DNA of 64,000 bases from Tumebacillus permanentifrigoris. GTDB lineage: Bacteria; Bacillota; Bacilli; Tumebacillales; Tumebacillaceae. The notes beneath the pieces are model-generated. The model was not told where the DNA came from. It saw only the letters and a list, made by a program, of their open reading frames with translations, and did not search any database. This document shows positions 26,239 through 35,285 of this stretch, one piece after another. The translations under genes and the position numbers were made by a program. Where the stretch lies: positions 305,792-369,791 of the forward strand of contig NZ_QGGL01000001.1 of NCBI RefSeq assembly GCF_003148565.1, read 5' to 3'. Every line of letters begins with the position of its first letter. Position 1 is the first letter of the stretch.

Positions 26239-27011
26239 CGCAGAGAAAACTCCAAGGTCGTCTCGCGATCGTCACCGGTGCCTCCCGCCGGATCGGCATC
26301 GGGGCCGCGACCTGTCGTGCGCTCGCCGCAGAGGGTGCAGACATTTTGATGGTGTATTGGAGCGCGTATGACCAGTTGTCCGCAGCGGAAGCCCGAACTC
26401 TAGAGCCTCTGGCGCTCCAACAAGAATTGCAAGCGCTCGGTGTGCGCTGCGAGCGTCTCGAAGTCGATCTGTCACAGTCGACCGCCTATCTCGAGGTCAT
26501 GAGCGCCGCCGTTGCGCTCGGCTCCCCCTCGATTCTCGTCAACAACGCGTGCTACTCCGCGAATGACGGGCTGGATGCGCTCGATGCGGATCTCCTCGAC
26601 CGTCACTATGCGATCAACGTGCGGGCGACGACGATGCTGACCACAGAATTTGCCCGCCGGTTCCGTGGAGAAAGTGGTGGGCGGGTGATCTCGCTGACAT
26701 CCGGGCAGTCGCTCGGTGCTATGCAAGACGAGATCGCCTACGCCTTGACGAAGGGAACTGTGGAGACGCTAACTACAACGCTCGCCCCAGTGCTGGCCGC
26801 ACGCGGGATCACGATCAACGCGGTCAACCCGGGCCCGACCGACACCGGCTGGATGGACGCGAATCTGGAACGCGAATTGCTTCCCCGTTTCCCCTTCGGA
26901 CGGATCGGCAAACCCGAGGATGCGGCCCGACTGATCGCGTTTCTCGCCAGCGACGAAGCCCAGTGGATCACCGGACAAGTCATCCACTCCGAGGGTGCTT
27001 TTCAGAGGTAG
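26235..27011 (+). CDS. SDR-family oxidoreductase
   Basis: 258 aa overlapping the phosphatase gene by 4 bases (ATGA). Cofactor loop TGASRRIGIG, the NNA strand (LVNNACYS), and the catalytic Ser and Tyr-x-x-x-Lys (SLTSGQSLGAMQDEIAYALTK) are intact, followed by NPGPTDTGWM. It resembles FabG-like reductases of the YgfF/3-ketoacyl-ACP type. Substrate unknown; the tight link to the metallophosphatase is unexplained. Confidence 0.88.
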   Translation: MTQRKLQGRLAIVTGASRRIGIGAATCRALAAEGADILMVYWSAYDQLSAAEARTLEPLALQQELQALGVRCERLEVDLSQSTAYLEVMSAAVALGSPSILVNNACYSANDGLDALDADLLDRHYAINVRATTMLTTEFARRFRGESGGRVISLTSGQSLGAMQDEIAYALTKGTVETLTTTLAPVLAARGITINAVNPGPTDTGWMDANLERELLPRFPFGRIGKPEDAARLIAFLASDEAQWITGQVIHSEGAFQR

Positions 27012-27014
27012 CAA

Positions 27015-27057
27015 AAAGGACCCGTCCTCCCAAGCGGAGGGCGGGTCCTCTTTTTAT
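27015..27057. terminator. Bidirectional terminator
   Basis: Stem GGACCCG/CGGGTCC extended by an inner TCCTCC/GGAGGG pairing, with A-run and T-run. Confidence 0.88.
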
Positions 27058-27971
27058 TTTCGCCAAAAAGTCAGGATGCCGAGCAGCAGCAACCCAAACG
27101 TCAGGAACGTATAGTCCCCGAACATCACCGCTTGATAGCCTAGATACGAGAGAAAGGCAACCATGCACACCCCGAAGGCTGTCTGCCTGAGTCCTGTGAG
27201 CAAGCGGCGTTGGGCGTGTATTTGGTCTGACAGTTTGCGGGCTTGCTCCGTGTGGAAACGGATTTTTTTCCAAGACTCTTCATAATGGCGTTTGAAGACC
27301 TCCGCGTCGAATCCCGCCTCCGGTTGTCCCGCTTGGAAATCGATTGCGGCGATCTCGCGCAGACAGGCGTTGAGTGCGGCTTGTTTTTTACGAAAGCCAT
27401 TTAATTTCCGGGGAAATGGTCTCAGCACCACGTCCAGTTGCTGCAAGCGTGCGACCTGCCGCACAGAGGGCATCCCCATAAACGAGCGAATCAGATCGAG
27501 GCGCAACGAAACCAACGTATGCTCCACCACTGCCCCCTCCTCCCCTAGCGTTGCCAGTGGAAACTTCAGCCGATGTGCGGTCGGATTGTGCAAGGACAGC
27601 ACCAGCGGGCCTTGCCAATCAGAGTCGAGCGACATCGTCGTGGTGCTGAATCCGAGTCCGGTGATGCTCGTCTTGGACAGCAACGTCCCCGCGATGTAGC
27701 GCGGGATGCGCACAGCCTCGCGGGTGAGCAGGAGCACCGTGTCCTGCGGCTCGATCCAGCAGTACTTCTCCCCGCCTTCGTGCTGCACCGGAACCAGCAG
27801 GCGAGCGTTCAGCGAATAGACCCATTCCGACGGGGTCAGGTCGTAGCCAGCGGGGGTCAGTTTGTGTTCTTCAAACGGCCAGATCACCACATCGCCGCTG
27901 GTCAGCCCTTCGCGAATCTCCGTCTCGGTCAGCACGCCCAGCGTGGAGTGCGCGTCCAGTTCTGCGTTCAT
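27054..27971 (-). CDS. dCTP-deaminase/dUTPase-fold protein with C-terminal membrane anchor
   Basis: 305 aa. Residues ~12-155 fit the Dcd/dUTPase fold: LTETEIREGL, TPAGYDL (residues 39-45), KTSITGLGFS at the position of the nucleotide-binding Arg-Ser-Ser loop, and SLDSDWQGPLVLSLHNP. The catalytic Glu expected in the deaminase VLE motif is Ser here. A charged helical stretch (~185-265) leads to two hydrophobic segments (~270-303), so the protein should sit on the membrane facing the cytoplasm. GAGGTGA precedes the ATG. It follows thyA-dfrA on the same strand but behind a terminator. Function unknown. Confidence 0.75.
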   Translation of the reverse strand: MNAELDAHSTLGVLTETEIREGLTSGDVVIWPFEEHKLTPAGYDLTPSEWVYSLNARLLVPVQHEGGEKYCWIEPQDTVLLLTREAVRIPRYIAGTLLSKTSITGLGFSTTTMSLDSDWQGPLVLSLHNPTAHRLKFPLATLGEEGAVVEHTLVSLRLDLIRSFMGMPSVRQVARLQQLDVVLRPFPRKLNGFRKKQAALNACLREIAAIDFQAGQPEAGFDAEVFKRHYEESWKKIRFHTEQARKLSDQIHAQRRLLTGLRQTAFGVCMVAFLSYLGYQAVMFGDYTFLTFGLLLLGILTFWRK

Positions 27972-28012
27972 CGCAACTCACCTCTTGGTAACGGTTTTGC
28001 CATATCTGCGTA

Positions 28013-28052
28013 GAAAAAAACGGAGCCGCAGGTGGGCTCCGTTTTATTTTTT
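28013..28052 (-). terminator. Terminator of the thyA-dfrA operon
   Basis: Stem AACGGAGCC/GGCTCCGTT, followed on the minus strand by eight T. Confidence 0.88.
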
Positions 28053-28517
28053 CAGAACGTAGGTGGTGAAGGTGTGCGGGTACTGGTTTTGGTCATCGAC
28101 GGTGCCCGGTTGTTCGTGGACGAGTTGCCAATCCGCGCGATCGATCTCTGGGAAAAACGTATCGCCATCAAAGCGGTGATGGATCACCGTGATATACAGT
28201 CGTTCGGCGCGAGACAACATTTCACGAAACAATTCCGCCCCGCCGATGATCATCACTTCATCGTCAATCTCATCCAGCGAGTGGATGACGTCGACTCCCG
28301 CCGCATGCCAGTCTGTCTGCCGAGTCAGCACGACATTGCGGCGTCCAGGCAGGGGGCGACCGATCGATTCGAACGTTTTGCGACCCATGACGACGGTGTG
28401 ACCCATCGTGGTGCGCTTGAAATGTTGGAGGTCAGCGGGGAGGTTGCGTTTCCACGGCATGTCGTTGTCCAGACCGATCACCCGATTTTCATCCATCGCC
28501 ACGATCATCGAGATCAT
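28044..28517 (-). CDS. dfrA: Dihydrofolate reductase
   Basis: 157 aa from the ATG at 28517, overlapping the thyA stop by 4 bases. Landmarks: [19 protein letters not shown] (folate and NADPH contacts), the conserved acidic residue in the [12 protein letters not shown] helix, [15 protein letters not shown], and the IIGGAELF cofactor loop. It regenerates tetrahydrofolate oxidised by the ThyA reaction; pairing with thyA in one operon is classical. Confidence 0.95.
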   Translation of the reverse strand: MISMIVAMDENRVIGLDNDMPWKRNLPADLQHFKRTTMGHTVVMGRKTFESIGRPLPGRRNVVLTRQTDWHAAGVDVIHSLDEIDDEVMIIGGAELFREMLSRAERLYITVIHHRFDGDTFFPEIDRADWQLVHEQPGTVDDQNQYPHTFTTYVLKK

Positions 28518-29308
28518 ACGGACACCGCCCCACGGATCGCCGGGTGTGGGTCGTAGCCGACCAACTCGAAATCGTCGTAGGAGAACTGGAAGATATCCTG
28601 CACATCCGGGTTGATCTTCATCTGTGGCAACGGGCGTGGTGTGCGGGAAAGTTGCAGCTTGACCTGTTCGAGGTGGTTCAGGTAGATGTGGGCATCCCCG
28701 AGCGTGTGGACGAAATCGCCCAATTCGAGGCCACAGACTTGGGCGACCATCATCGTGAGCAGCGCATAGGACGCGATATTGAACGGGACGCCGAGAAATA
28801 CGTCGCCCGAGCGTTGGTAGAGTTGGCAGGACAGTTTGCCGTCGAGCACGTAGAACTGAAACATCGTGTGGCACGGTTGCAGCGCCATCTGGTCGAGTTC
28901 GCCCGCGTTCCAAGCACTGACGACGAGGCGGCGGGAGTCTGGGTTGCGCTTGATCTCGTCAACGATGTTTTGAATCTGGTTGATCACCTTGCCCTCTGGG
29001 GTCTCCCAGCGCACCCACTGCTTGCCGTAGACCGGCCCGAGGTCGCCGCTGTCATCGGCCCACTCATCCCAGATCGAAACGCCGTGTTCCTTGAGGTAGG
29101 CGATGTTGGTGTCGCCCTTCAAGAACCAGAGCAGTTCGTGGAGGATCGACTTCAGGTGGACTTTCTTGGTCGTGACCAGCGGAAAACCCTCCGCGAGGTT
29201 GAAGCGCATCTGGTAGCCAAACACCGAGATCGTGCCGGTTCCGGTGCGGTCTGTTTTGGTGGTGCCGTGTGTGAGGATGTGTTGGCAGAGTTCGAGGTAT
29301 TGTCTCAT
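28514..29308 (-). CDS. thyA: Thymidylate synthase ThyA
   Basis: 264 aa, the E. coli-type length. [12 protein letters not shown], the nucleophile Cys146 in [11 protein letters not shown], the [20 protein letters not shown] dUMP site and the C-terminal Val are intact. It makes dTMP from dUMP with methylene-THF. GGAGG lies 9 bases before the ATG. Longer frames reaching into the esterase region are not real. Confidence 0.97.
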   Translation of the reverse strand: MRQYLELCQHILTHGTTKTDRTGTGTISVFGYQMRFNLAEGFPLVTTKKVHLKSILHELLWFLKGDTNIAYLKEHGVSIWDEWADDSGDLGPVYGKQWVRWETPEGKVINQIQNIVDEIKRNPDSRRLVVSAWNAGELDQMALQPCHTMFQFYVLDGKLSCQLYQRSGDVFLGVPFNIASYALLTMMVAQVCGLELGDFVHTLGDAHIYLNHLEQVKLQLSRTPRPLPQMKINPDVQDIFQFSYDDFELVGYDPHPAIRGAVSV

Positions 29309-29419
29309 GATGTCCGACCTCCTTTTGTCAGCAACATCATACCAGTTTTTCTTGCAACAGGACACCTGCAGGAGTCCCAAGCCCAACACCAAATCCCTAC
29401 ATGCGTTCCCCCGCGTCTC

Positions 29420-29428
29420 TGCTATACT
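29420..29428 (+). promoter_or_regulatory. Candidate extended -10 promoter of the esterase gene
   Basis: TGCTATACT about 37 bases before the ATG at 29465; no clear -35. Confidence 0.4.
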
Positions 29429-29464
29429 AGTAAATAGAAAATTGACGAAAGGAGGCTCGCATTC

Positions 29465-30418
29465 ATGACCCTCGACCCGCAAGTCCGCACACTTTTGGAC
29501 CTGCTCGCCAAAAGCAAACTGCCCGAAATGGAAACCCTGCGTCCCCCGGCGGCACGCAAAGCGCTGACCACTCGCTTCCTGCGCGCTCGGCAAGCGGTGG
29601 GCAAGCTCGTCCCGCCCGAACCGGTACACCGCGTGGAGGACCGCACGATTCCGGTGCCCGATGGGGAGATTCAGATCCGCATCTATACACCTGAGGGCGA
29701 TGGCCCGCATCCAGCGCTCGTCTTTTTGCATGGGGGTGGGTTTGTGCTCGGAGGTCTGGAATCCCACGACGACATCTGTCGGGCGCTGACCAACCTGACC
29801 CCCTGCGTCGTGATCGCCGTCAACTACCGGCTCGCTCCAGAACACAAGTTTCCGACCGGCCTTCATGATGCCTATGCCGCAACCCGTTGGGTGTTTAACA
29901 ACGCGCACGACCTGTCCCTCGACCCGACGCGCATCGCCATCGGCGGTGACAGTGCGGGCGGCAACCTCGCCACCGTGATTACCCACCTCGCCCACGACTC
30001 CGGCGATTTCCGCCCCTGCCTGCAACTTCTCGCCTACCCCTCCACCCTCATGTCCCGCGACAACGAATCGTCTCAACAATACGCAACGGGCTACTACCTG
30101 ACTCAAGGCCAACTGCGCTACTTCGGTGAGCATTACACCCACACCCCAGAGGAGTTCACCAACCCGCTGGTTTCGCCGTATCTGCGTGCAGACCTGACAG
30201 GTCTCCCACCTGCCTTCCTCCTGACCGCCGAGTGCGATCCCTTGCGCGATGAGGCCGAAGCCTACGCACAGCGGCTGGAACAAGCGGGCGTACCCGTCAC
30301 GCTCACCCGCTATGAGGGGATGATTCACGGATTCCTCGGCATGTCCGCCTTCTTGGAAAAAGCGTACGTCGCGCTGTCCGATTGCGCGGCGGCACTGAAC
30401 TCCGCATTTGCGAAGTAA
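29465..30418 (+). CDS. Carboxylesterase of the hormone-sensitive lipase family (Est2-like)
   Basis: 317 aa. HGGGFVLGG forms the oxyanion hole, GDSAGG holds the nucleophile Ser, DPLRDEA the Asp, and the His lies in [18 protein letters not shown] is a family hallmark. The sequence strongly recalls Est2 of Alicyclobacillus acidocaldarius. No signal peptide, so cytoplasmic hydrolysis of short-chain esters is expected. Preceded by GAAAGGAGG. Confidence 0.93.
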   Translation: MTLDPQVRTLLDLLAKSKLPEMETLRPPAARKALTTRFLRARQAVGKLVPPEPVHRVEDRTIPVPDGEIQIRIYTPEGDGPHPALVFLHGGGFVLGGLESHDDICRALTNLTPCVVIAVNYRLAPEHKFPTGLHDAYAATRWVFNNAHDLSLDPTRIAIGGDSAGGNLATVITHLAHDSGDFRPCLQLLAYPSTLMSRDNESSQQYATGYYLTQGQLRYFGEHYTHTPEEFTNPLVSPYLRADLTGLPPAFLLTAECDPLRDEAEAYAQRLEQAGVPVTLTRYEGMIHGFLGMSAFLEKAYVALSDCAAALNSAFAK

Positions 30419-30459
30419 AAAAAAGCCAATGGGCCGGGTGCGGCTCCATTGGCTTTTTG
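30417..30459. terminator. Bidirectional terminator
   Basis: 11-bp stem AAAGCCAATGG... pairing with CCATTGGCTTT, A- and T-runs on both sides. Confidence 0.9.
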
Positions 30460-30471
30460 CTAGATCGATTG

Positions 30472-31419
30472 TTACGCGTGTACGTGTACTTTCGCCAACT
30501 CCGCGCCGAGGAACTTCGCGACTTCCAACATCCCGAACTTGCCAGCGGCTGCCTCCGCATCCGAATTGTAGTTGGTGTTGGTATTGATGTCGTAGGTGAA
30601 GATCTCGCCGTCCGCGTTGCGAATGAATTCGATGCCCGCGACTTGGATGTTGTTCACCGCCAGCACTTGCTCGTACTGACGCAGGATCGGGTCGTCGAAG
30701 CCCTCGACGATCTGGAACTTCGGTTTCTCCTCGACTTGCTCGCCCACCGGGCAGAACAGGTCCCCGATGTTGCAGGCATCCGCCGGGCAGAGCTCGAAAC
30801 CGCCAGACGTATCCACGCGCACCGCATACACGAACTTGCCACCGACGAACTCACAGCGGGTGATGTACGGCTCTGGCGCTTGGATGTACTCCTGAATCAG
30901 CGTGATGCCATCGACCGGCTCCTCGAACTCCGGGGAGTTCAGGTAGCTTTCCAGCCCTTCAAGGGTCTGGAACAGTTGCACGCCCAGACCCTTGCCCGCC
31001 CGGTTGTGCTTCGTGATAAACGGCTGCCCTGCAAACGGACGCGCCGCCTCCACGATGTGCTGCTTGCCGATCGCGGCTGTCGTCTTCGGCGTGCGCACAC
31101 CTTGGGCGTTCAGCGCGAGGTATTGCTTGACCTTGCTGACTTCCAACTCCAGCGCACGGGTGCCGTTGAAGACTTGGCGCCCATGCGCTTCCAACCACGC
31201 GAGCACGTTGGATGTGAATTCCGGTGCAAAACGGTGGTCGCGCGTATGCGCCGACGCACTCATCCGGCTATAAAAAACACCTACTGGCGGTGCTTGGTTC
31301 AAATCGACGGTCCCTTGGTCGAGGTGCCATTCTTCATAGGGGAGGCCCAGTTCTTCGAGACGGCGGGTCAGATGCACCGTCCACTCGCTGTTTTCATGGA
31401 TCACATAAATTTTCGCCAT
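30472..31419 (-). CDS. RimK-like ATP-grasp ligase
   Basis: 315 aa. ATP-grasp elements: [19 protein letters not shown] (phosphate-binding loop), [28 protein letters not shown] (B-domain strand), and IAGIEFIRN...[13 protein letters not shown] with the metal-binding Glu/Asp/Asn. This resembles alpha-glutamate ligases that add an amino acid to a carboxylate. Conserved Cys residues ([15 protein letters not shown]) sit in the central loop. Monocistronic; substrate unknown. Confidence 0.85.
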   Translation of the reverse strand: MAKIYVIHENSEWTVHLTRRLEELGLPYEEWHLDQGTVDLNQAPPVGVFYSRMSASAHTRDHRFAPEFTSNVLAWLEAHGRQVFNGTRALELEVSKVKQYLALNAQGVRTPKTTAAIGKQHIVEAARPFAGQPFITKHNRAGKGLGVQLFQTLEGLESYLNSPEFEEPVDGITLIQEYIQAPEPYITRCEFVGGKFVYAVRVDTSGGFELCPADACNIGDLFCPVGEQVEEKPKFQIVEGFDDPILRQYEQVLAVNNIQVAGIEFIRNADGEIFTYDINTNTNYNSDAEAAAGKFGMLEVAKFLGAELAKVHVHA

Positions 31420-31489
31420 CGGGCATCGTTCCTTTTCTGCTCAGAATTTGGCTTCATTATATCACAGGTATCCCGCCCGGAAAACAGAG

Positions 31490-31519
31490 AAAACCCACCC
31501 TCCACAGTTGGTGGCGGGC
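31490..31519 (-). terminator. Weak terminator of the two-component operon
   Basis: On the minus strand CCCGCCAC and GTGGAGGGTGGG can pair imperfectly, followed by TTTTCTC. Confidence 0.4.
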
Positions 31520-31534
31520 AGGTCGGAGCAGAAC

Positions 31535-32782
31535 TCACTTACTCGGAAGCCTTACAACGACTCTCGTCCCCTTGCCCCCTTCACTCTCGACCCGGATCTT
31601 GCCGCCGTGTGCCTCGACGATCCATTGGGCGATCGAGAGGCCCAACCCCGTGCCGGGATGTGTCCGCGCCCGCATCTTGTCTCCACGGAAAAAGCGGTCA
31701 AACACGCGGGGCAAGTCCTCCGCAGCGATGCCGATCCCCGTATCCGCGACTTCGAGTTGCACCGCGTGGGACACCCGTCGGCACGACACCGTCACGCGGC
31801 CCCCGTCCTCGGTGTACTTCAAGGCATTGTCCAGCAGGATCACCAACAACTGCTGCAGCCGCTCCTGATCCCCATTCACCTCGAGCGAGCTCTCCACCTG
31901 CGACTCGATCTGAATCTCCTTGAGCATCGCCAGCTCCCGGAACCGTTCTGCCGTGCGCTCGACCAGTGCATCGAGTTGCATCGGTTGACGCAGAATCTCC
32001 ACTTCGTTCGAGTCGGACCTCGCCAGCGTCAGCAACTGCGAAACCAACTTGCTCATCCGATTCGTCTCATCAATCGCGTCCGAGATGCTCTCGCCCTCCT
32101 GCAGCACGGTGTGGTCAGGGTGACGGAACAGCCGCTCCAGCGAAGTCTTCATCACCGTCAACGGCGTGCGCAATTCATGAGAGGCATCGGCGACGAACTC
32201 TTGCTGCTTGTTCCACGCCTGTTGAATCGGGCGCAAGGCTTTGGTGGCGAGGTAGATCCCGACCCCGAGCGCCAGCAGCGACGAGATCGACCCGCCGACG
32301 AGGATCACCCAGAACAGGCTGTGCAACATCTCTTGGGTCGGTTGCGAGCTCGCCAGCACCGACATGGTGCGCGTCTGTTTCGCCGCACCGCGGATCGCGA
32401 CATTGACCGGCAGATCGTACACGCGGTAGTCGTTCCCGCCGATCGAGACCGTTCGCTTCTGCTCAGCTTTGCCTTCGGGTCGCAACTTCTCCATGTCCTC
32501 TGCGAAAAGCGCCCCCTCCGGCACTTGCAGTTGCATCTGGCCTTGCTCGTCCCAAAACACATACACGACGCGCCGCTCCGCTTCACGCTCACCACCGGGC
32601 GGGCGACGGTCTCCGTTTTTCTCATGTAGGAAGTGTTGGGCTTGCTCCTGCAACATCACATCCATCTGGCTGTACAAGCGTTCCTTCGTATAGAGGTACA
32701 GCGTGGCCCCAAACCCATTGAGGAGCAGGAAAAACACAATCGTGTTGAGCACAACCAGGCGCAGCTTGGTTTTTTTAAACAT
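31535..32782 (-). CDS. Sensor histidine kinase (HisKA type)
   Basis: 415 aa from the ATG at 32782 behind AAGGAGGTC. Two helices (about 8-30 and 157-178) enclose an extracytoplasmic domain of ~125 residues. HAMP-like linker, H-box FVADASHELRTPLTV (His202), N-box LLDNALKYTEDG, G1 DTGIGI, F-box RVFDRFFRG and G2 GTGLGLSI follow. It lies 5 bases after the response regulator and is the last gene of the flavin-module operon, which suggests that it senses redox state or a substrate of that module. Confidence 0.93.
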   Translation of the reverse strand: MFKKTKLRLVVLNTIVFFLLLNGFGATLYLYTKERLYSQMDVMLQEQAQHFLHEKNGDRRPPGGEREAERRVVYVFWDEQGQMQLQVPEGALFAEDMEKLRPEGKAEQKRTVSIGGNDYRVYDLPVNVAIRGAAKQTRTMSVLASSQPTQEMLHSLFWVILVGGSISSLLALGVGIYLATKALRPIQQAWNKQQEFVADASHELRTPLTVMKTSLERLFRHPDHTVLQEGESISDAIDETNRMSKLVSQLLTLARSDSNEVEILRQPMQLDALVERTAERFRELAMLKEIQIESQVESSLEVNGDQERLQQLLVILLDNALKYTEDGGRVTVSCRRVSHAVQLEVADTGIGIAAEDLPRVFDRFFRGDKMRARTHPGTGLGLSIAQWIVEAHGGKIRVESEGGKGTRVVVRLPSK

Positions 32783-32787
32783 GCGCC

Positions 32788-33468
32788 TTAGACCTCCTTG
32801 AGCATATAGCCGATGCCTCGCACGGTGCGAATCATCTGCTCGCAGCCAAACGGGGTCAGTTTTTTGCGCAGGTAGTGGATGTAGAGGTCGACGATCGAAT
32901 CGTTCGCCTCCGAGTCCAAGCCCCAGATGCGGTCGAAGATCTGACTGCGACTGAGGATCTGTTCGCGGTTCTGCACCAAGTATTGCAACAGCTCGTATTC
33001 GGTGCTCGTCAGTTTCAACGCCGTCCCTTGCACACACCCATCATGTTCCTTAGGCAAAAAGGAGATCGGTCCGTAGGACAGCTCTCCCTCTGGTGCCAAC
33101 TTCCCATCGCGCCGCAACAGTGCCCGGATGCGCGCCAGCAGTTCTTCGACGGCAAACGGTTTGACGAGGTAATCGTCCGCTCCGGCATCCAGACCTCGCA
33201 CGCGGGCATCGACGCTGTCCTTCGCCGTGAGAAACAGCGCCGGGGTCTTGACCCCTTTTGTCCGCAAGCGCTTGATCAGCGACAGACCGTCCATGCCGGG
33301 AAGCATGATGTCCAGCACGAGCAGGTCGTAAGTATGGGTTTCCGCGAGCAACAGTCCTTCGTCGCCCGCCTCCGCCTCTTCGGTCAGATAGTCTTCGTCC
33401 TGCAGGATGTTCACGACCGCTTTGCGTAGCGCGCGGTCATCCTCCACCACCAACACGCGCATCGTCAT
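32788..33468 (-). CDS. OmpR-family response regulator
   Basis: 226 aa, starting at 33468 so that ATGA overlaps the upstream stop. Receiver: acidic pocket VEDD (10-11), phosphoacceptor Asp53 in LLVLDIMLPG, Thr in FLTAKD and Lys in YLVKPFAVEE. The C-terminal winged helix has TSTEYELLQYLVQNREQILSR and VDLYIHYLRKK, then IRTVRGIGYML. It pairs with the kinase gene and is translationally coupled to the NqrB/RnfD-like gene. Confidence 0.95.
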   Translation of the reverse strand: MTMRVLVVEDDRALRKAVVNILQDEDYLTEEAEAGDEGLLLAETHTYDLLVLDIMLPGMDGLSLIKRLRTKGVKTPALFLTAKDSVDARVRGLDAGADDYLVKPFAVEELLARIRALLRRDGKLAPEGELSYGPISFLPKEHDGCVQGTALKLTSTEYELLQYLVQNREQILSRSQIFDRIWGLDSEANDSIVDLYIHYLRKKLTPFGCEQMIRTVRGIGYMLKEV

Positions 33469-34325
33469 CGTCTCACCAGCCTCCATGCGTTCCAGAGGTT
33501 TGCAACCAGCAAGCCGATCAGCAGATAGCTCAGACCGCCCCAGATCAGGTAGATCCCGATGCTGACGACCGCCGCAATCAGGCCGAACAGCACTTGGTCT
33601 TTTCCTTTGGCAGGCGAGGTCGGCGGGTCGGTCAGCATGAGGAAGGACAGGAACAGCGCCGAGTTGATGAACGGCAAGCGCAACGCATCCGCCGCCAGAT
33701 CACTGTGGATGCCCGCCAATGCCAGTCCGAGGAAACTGAGCACATACACGCCGAGGAAGGTCAGCACCGATGCGTACTTGTGTACACGGCGCGTCACCAT
33801 CAACCCGCCGACGACGAGGAACCCTGTACACCAAGCGGGCATCTCCGACATGCCACCCCACCAATCTTGGTCGGTTTGCAGCAACAACAAGGCCAACAGG
33901 AGGCCGACGGCTGCCGGATTGAGGATCGGTTTCTTTTTCACCTTTAACAAATGTTTCGCGAGCACGCCGACGGCGGTCGCTCCGGCCGCCATGTACCACG
34001 GTGTGGTGGCACTCAGGACCATCGTGACGATCAGCCCCGTCAGGAGCGCTCCGTCTGGAAATGCGCGTTTGCGCTTTTGAATCGCGCCAAAGATCAGATC
34101 GATCAGCACACCGGATGCAACTGCAGCTCCCGCGTTGATCAACCCCGAGGTGTTGTGTGTAAAACCAAGCCCGATGGCGACCAGCGCCAGCAGGACGAGC
34201 ATCACAAATGCCTTGGGTGTGGCCCAGTACGACGCGCCACGGCGTACCGATTCTGCTGTTGAAACTTCGGTCGTGGAGGCAACTTCAGTCGCTACTCCTT
34301 CAATGATTATGGACTCTGCGTTCAT
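33465..34325 (-). CDS. NqrB/RnfD-like membrane subunit of a flavin electron-transfer module
   Basis: 286 aa, about nine hydrophobic helices after a polar N-terminus. FPDGALLTGLIVTMVLS, KKPILNPAAVGLLLALL and FLMLTDPPTSPAKGKDQVLFG are hallmarks of the NqrB/RnfD fold. In Nqr and Rnf this subunit carries flavins and moves electrons across the membrane. It overlaps apbE by 4 bases, and none of the other Rnf/Nqr subunits are present. Confidence 0.88.
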   Translation of the reverse strand: MNAESIIIEGVATEVASTTEVSTAESVRRGASYWATPKAFVMLVLLALVAIGLGFTHNTSGLINAGAAVASGVLIDLIFGAIQKRKRAFPDGALLTGLIVTMVLSATTPWYMAAGATAVGVLAKHLLKVKKKPILNPAAVGLLLALLLLQTDQDWWGGMSEMPAWCTGFLVVGGLMVTRRVHKYASVLTFLGVYVLSFLGLALAGIHSDLAADALRLPFINSALFLSFLMLTDPPTSPAKGKDQVLFGLIAAVVSIGIYLIWGGLSYLLIGLLVANLWNAWRLVRR

Positions 34326-35248
34326 GATGGTTCCTCCTCTCCCTGATAGACCTTGAGGTCAGGTGTCACATAGACGCCTGTCAACCCGGCCTCTGCTACG
34401 AGTTCTTGCCCTTTTTCCGGACCCAAGAGAAATGCCGCCGTCGAGAAAGCATCTGCCAACATCGCCTGAGGTGCGACGACCGTACAGCTCACGAGTTGCG
34501 ACGGAGAGCGGCCCGTGCGCGGGTCGAGCAGATGGTGAATCCCGGTCTGTTCTGGGCTGACCCGCTCGTAACTACCTGATGTGCAAACCGCTGCGTCTGA
34601 GATCCGCAGGGTGGTGATCGTCTGATCAGGCTGGGTCGGGTGTTGGATGCCGATGACCCACGGTTCGTCATGGTCGTTGAGACCTCCGGCGTAGATGTCG
34701 CCCCCGGCGTTGATGAGAAATCCTTCGAACTCGCGCAGTTCGCGTGCCGCGAGATCGACCGCCATCCCCTTGGCAACCGCTCCAAGATCGAGTTGGAGCG
34801 GTTTTTGCAGCGTGACCGTGCGGTGCTGTTCGTCGAGGATGAGGTCGCGGTAGGTCACGGTTGCGCTCGCGGTCGCTTGAGCGGGCGGGAGCGCTTTTTC
34901 CCCGGTGAGGTAGTTGATGTTGAAGCCGTGGGCTGCCATGCGGTGCCCGACCGTCGGGTCGAACACGCCGTCTGTCAACTCCGCCATCTCCCACGCAATT
35001 CGGGTCGCTTCAAACAAAAGCGGACTCACCTGTACCGCCTCCCCGACGTGTGTACACAAGCGCCGAAGTTCACTCTCCGCATCGAAGCGGCTGCACACCC
35101 GCTCGACGGCTAGGAATGCCTCGAACGCTCGCCGGATACGCGCCTGCACATCGTCCTCTGAACGGGAGGACACGACATGCAGGGAGACGACCGTGTCCAT
35201 GTGCAGGGCTGTGCGGGAATACGTAGGCTTGGGTCTGAACGCTGACAT
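34322..35248 (-). CDS. apbE: FAD:protein FMN transferase ApbE
   Basis: 308 aa after GGGAGGACAT. Landmarks: MDTVVSLHV near the N-terminus, GVFDPTVG, DLGAVAKGMAVDLAARELR and GFLINAGGDIYAGG, plus a metal-binding stretch LADAFSTAAFLLG. It transfers FMN from FAD to a Thr/Ser of the target motif. No signal peptide or lipobox is seen, unlike many secreted ApbE proteins. Its probable target is the FMN-binding protein encoded just upstream. Confidence 0.94.
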   Translation of the reverse strand: MSAFRPKPTYSRTALHMDTVVSLHVVSSRSEDDVQARIRRAFEAFLAVERVCSRFDAESELRRLCTHVGEAVQVSPLLFEATRIAWEMAELTDGVFDPTVGHRMAAHGFNINYLTGEKALPPAQATASATVTYRDLILDEQHRTVTLQKPLQLDLGAVAKGMAVDLAARELREFEGFLINAGGDIYAGGLNDHDEPWVIGIQHPTQPDQTITTLRISDAAVCTSGSYERVSPEQTGIHHLLDPRTGRSPSQLVSCTVVAPQAMLADAFSTAAFLLGPEKGQELVAEAGLTGVYVTPDLKVYQGEEEPS

Positions 35249-35285
35249 CTCATGTCCTCCCGTCTACTTGTTGTTGGAAAAAAAG

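Noticed and set aside
28514-30328. Long fused minus-strand frame upstream of thyA
   Set aside because: The part beyond 29308 is antisense to the esterase gene; ThyA begins at the well-supported ATG 29308.
30382-31923. Plus-strand frame of 513 aa
   Set aside because: Antisense to the ATP-grasp and kinase genes; no motif and no start signal.
34322-34325. Complete Rnf or Nqr operon
   Set aside because: Only an NqrB/RnfD-like subunit is present; no other core subunits lie in the window.
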